Below are positions 63,488 through 64,000 of a DNA stretch of 64,000 nucleotides, one piece after another. How positions within the stretch are numbered: the stretch's first letter is position 1; every line of letters begins with the position of its first letter. The notes under the pieces were generated by a model. That model worked only from the letters and a program-made list of their open reading frames with translations, ran no database searches and was not told the origin of the DNA. Source of the stretch: Leptolyngbya sp. Cla-17 (GTDB taxonomy: Bacteria > Cyanobacteriota > Cyanobacteriia > Leptolyngbyales > Leptolyngbyaceae); assembly GCF_016807185.1 (NCBI RefSeq), contig NZ_JAEVYN010000002.1, forward strand, positions 2,517,367-2,581,366. The letters are read 5' to 3'. Position numbers and translations under genes: made by a program.

Positions 63488-64000
63488 TACCAAATCAAAA
63501 AATGCCTGCGACAGATAGTGCATCTACAATAAAGCTAAAGCCAGTCAGAGAAGCAACGGTTTTGGTCGTTAAATCGGCAATCAATTTGTCCACTTTCGTT
63601 TGTAGTTGAGTTAGGTTCTTGAACAGTGCCCAGCGCAAATCCTTCTTCAAGTGCTGCCACAACCGCTCAATGGGATTCAACTCAGGGCAGTAAGGCGGTT
63701 GAAACAGCAGCATGATATTGTCTGGAATCACCAGGTCTTTGGCTTTATGAAAGGCTCCGTTATCGACTTGGAGGATGTTGAGGCTATCTGGATAGGCTTG
63801 CGAAAATTGGTCGAGGAAAAGCTGATAGCATTCACTATCGACATGGGTAAATTGCAAAAAGAACTGCTCTCCGGTGGTCGGTTCCACCGCACCATAGATC
63901 CAAAAGGCTTTGAACTGCCATTGCCAACTGCCTAGTGGTTTGACTCCTAAGCTCGTGATCAATCGTCCAACTGTCGTTTTCAACCCAAATCGACTTTCAT
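63488..64000 (-). mobile_element. IS630-family element, copy C (runs off the window)
   Basis: Left end TACCAAATCAAAAAATGCCT resembles the ends of copies A and B. Only the catalytic half of the transposase is in the window. Diverged from A and B (for example TKVDKLIADLTTKTVASLTG). Confidence 0.8.
63495..64000 (-). CDS. IS630 transposase, catalytic part (partial)
   Basis: The frame is open to the window edge, reading ESRFGLKTTVG at the start. Remaining DDE residues: Asp in ILQVDNGAFHKA, Glu in PELNPIERLWQHLK. It ends DALSVAGIF. The first Asp is just beyond or at the edge. Confidence 0.82.
   Translation of the reverse strand, partial: ESRFGLKTTVGRLITSLGVKPLGSWQWQFKAFWIYGAVEPTTGEQFFLQFTHVDSECYQLFLDQFSQAYPDSLNILQVDNGAFHKAKDLVIPDNIMLLFQPPYCPELNPIERLWQHLKKDLRWALFKNLTQLQTKVDKLIADLTTKTVASLTGFSFIVDALSVAGIF

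Overview
The window looks like chromosomal DNA of a cyanobacterium, probably filamentous. The palindrome GCGATCGC recurs in host-like genes. There are phytochrome and cyanobacteriochrome (CBCR) sensor kinases, a PEP-CTERM protein, an orphan Nif11 peptide, a giant Ser/Thr-kinase/histidine-kinase hybrid, and many IS630, IS1 and IS5 copies plus a group II intron. No tRNA, rRNA, CRISPR array or replication origin was seen.

Layout. (1) 1-14.6 kb is a sensory block: a partial receiver-kinase, an eight-helix multi-PAS hybrid kinase, a PAS/CBCR kinase, a Cache-HAMP kinase and a knotless-phytochrome-plus-CBCR kinase, with no DNA-binding response regulator among them. (2) 14.7-30 kb is an insertion graveyard. 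It holds a PEP-CTERM protein, small secreted or membrane proteins, TspO, Nif11 and RidA, separated by IS elements that have broken an AAC(3)-I-type acetyltransferase, a nuclease, a DUF4926 gene and hydrolases. One IS630 sits inside another. (3) 30-47 kb is a metabolic island, almost all on the minus strand: SDR and MDR oxidoreductases, SnoaL/NTF2-like proteins, pirins, a luciferase-like monooxygenase, an alpha/beta hydrolase, a GMC oxidoreductase and CPBP membrane proteases, with AraC, PadR and LysR regulators or remnants. It contains duplicated cassettes (AraC-CPBP-SDR-promoter-NTF2) and many truncated copies. Several genes (LLM, hydrolase, the second CPBP, GMC) are visibly GC-rich and probably acquired. 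(4) 47-54.4 kb is a two-gene signalling operon: the giant kinase and a NarL-type regulator. (5) 54.4-64 kb is a second IS-rich stretch, with an IS1 copy apparently identical to the one at 17.6 kb, a hydrolase broken by both IS5 and IS630, a group II intron abutting an IS1 end, another SDR, a frameshifted VOC gene and an IS630 running off the edge.

How the parts may work together (inference). Enzymes of 30-47 kb and 62-63 kb belong to families often found together in stress or xenobiotic-response clusters under AraC, LysR or PadR control. The repeated promoter modules here suggest co-regulated cassettes that expanded by duplication and are now decaying. The most noteworthy items are the composite photoreceptor kinase, the cassette duplication with a 21-bp-phased tandem operator candidate, the nested insertions, and the intron sitting in an IS1 terminus.
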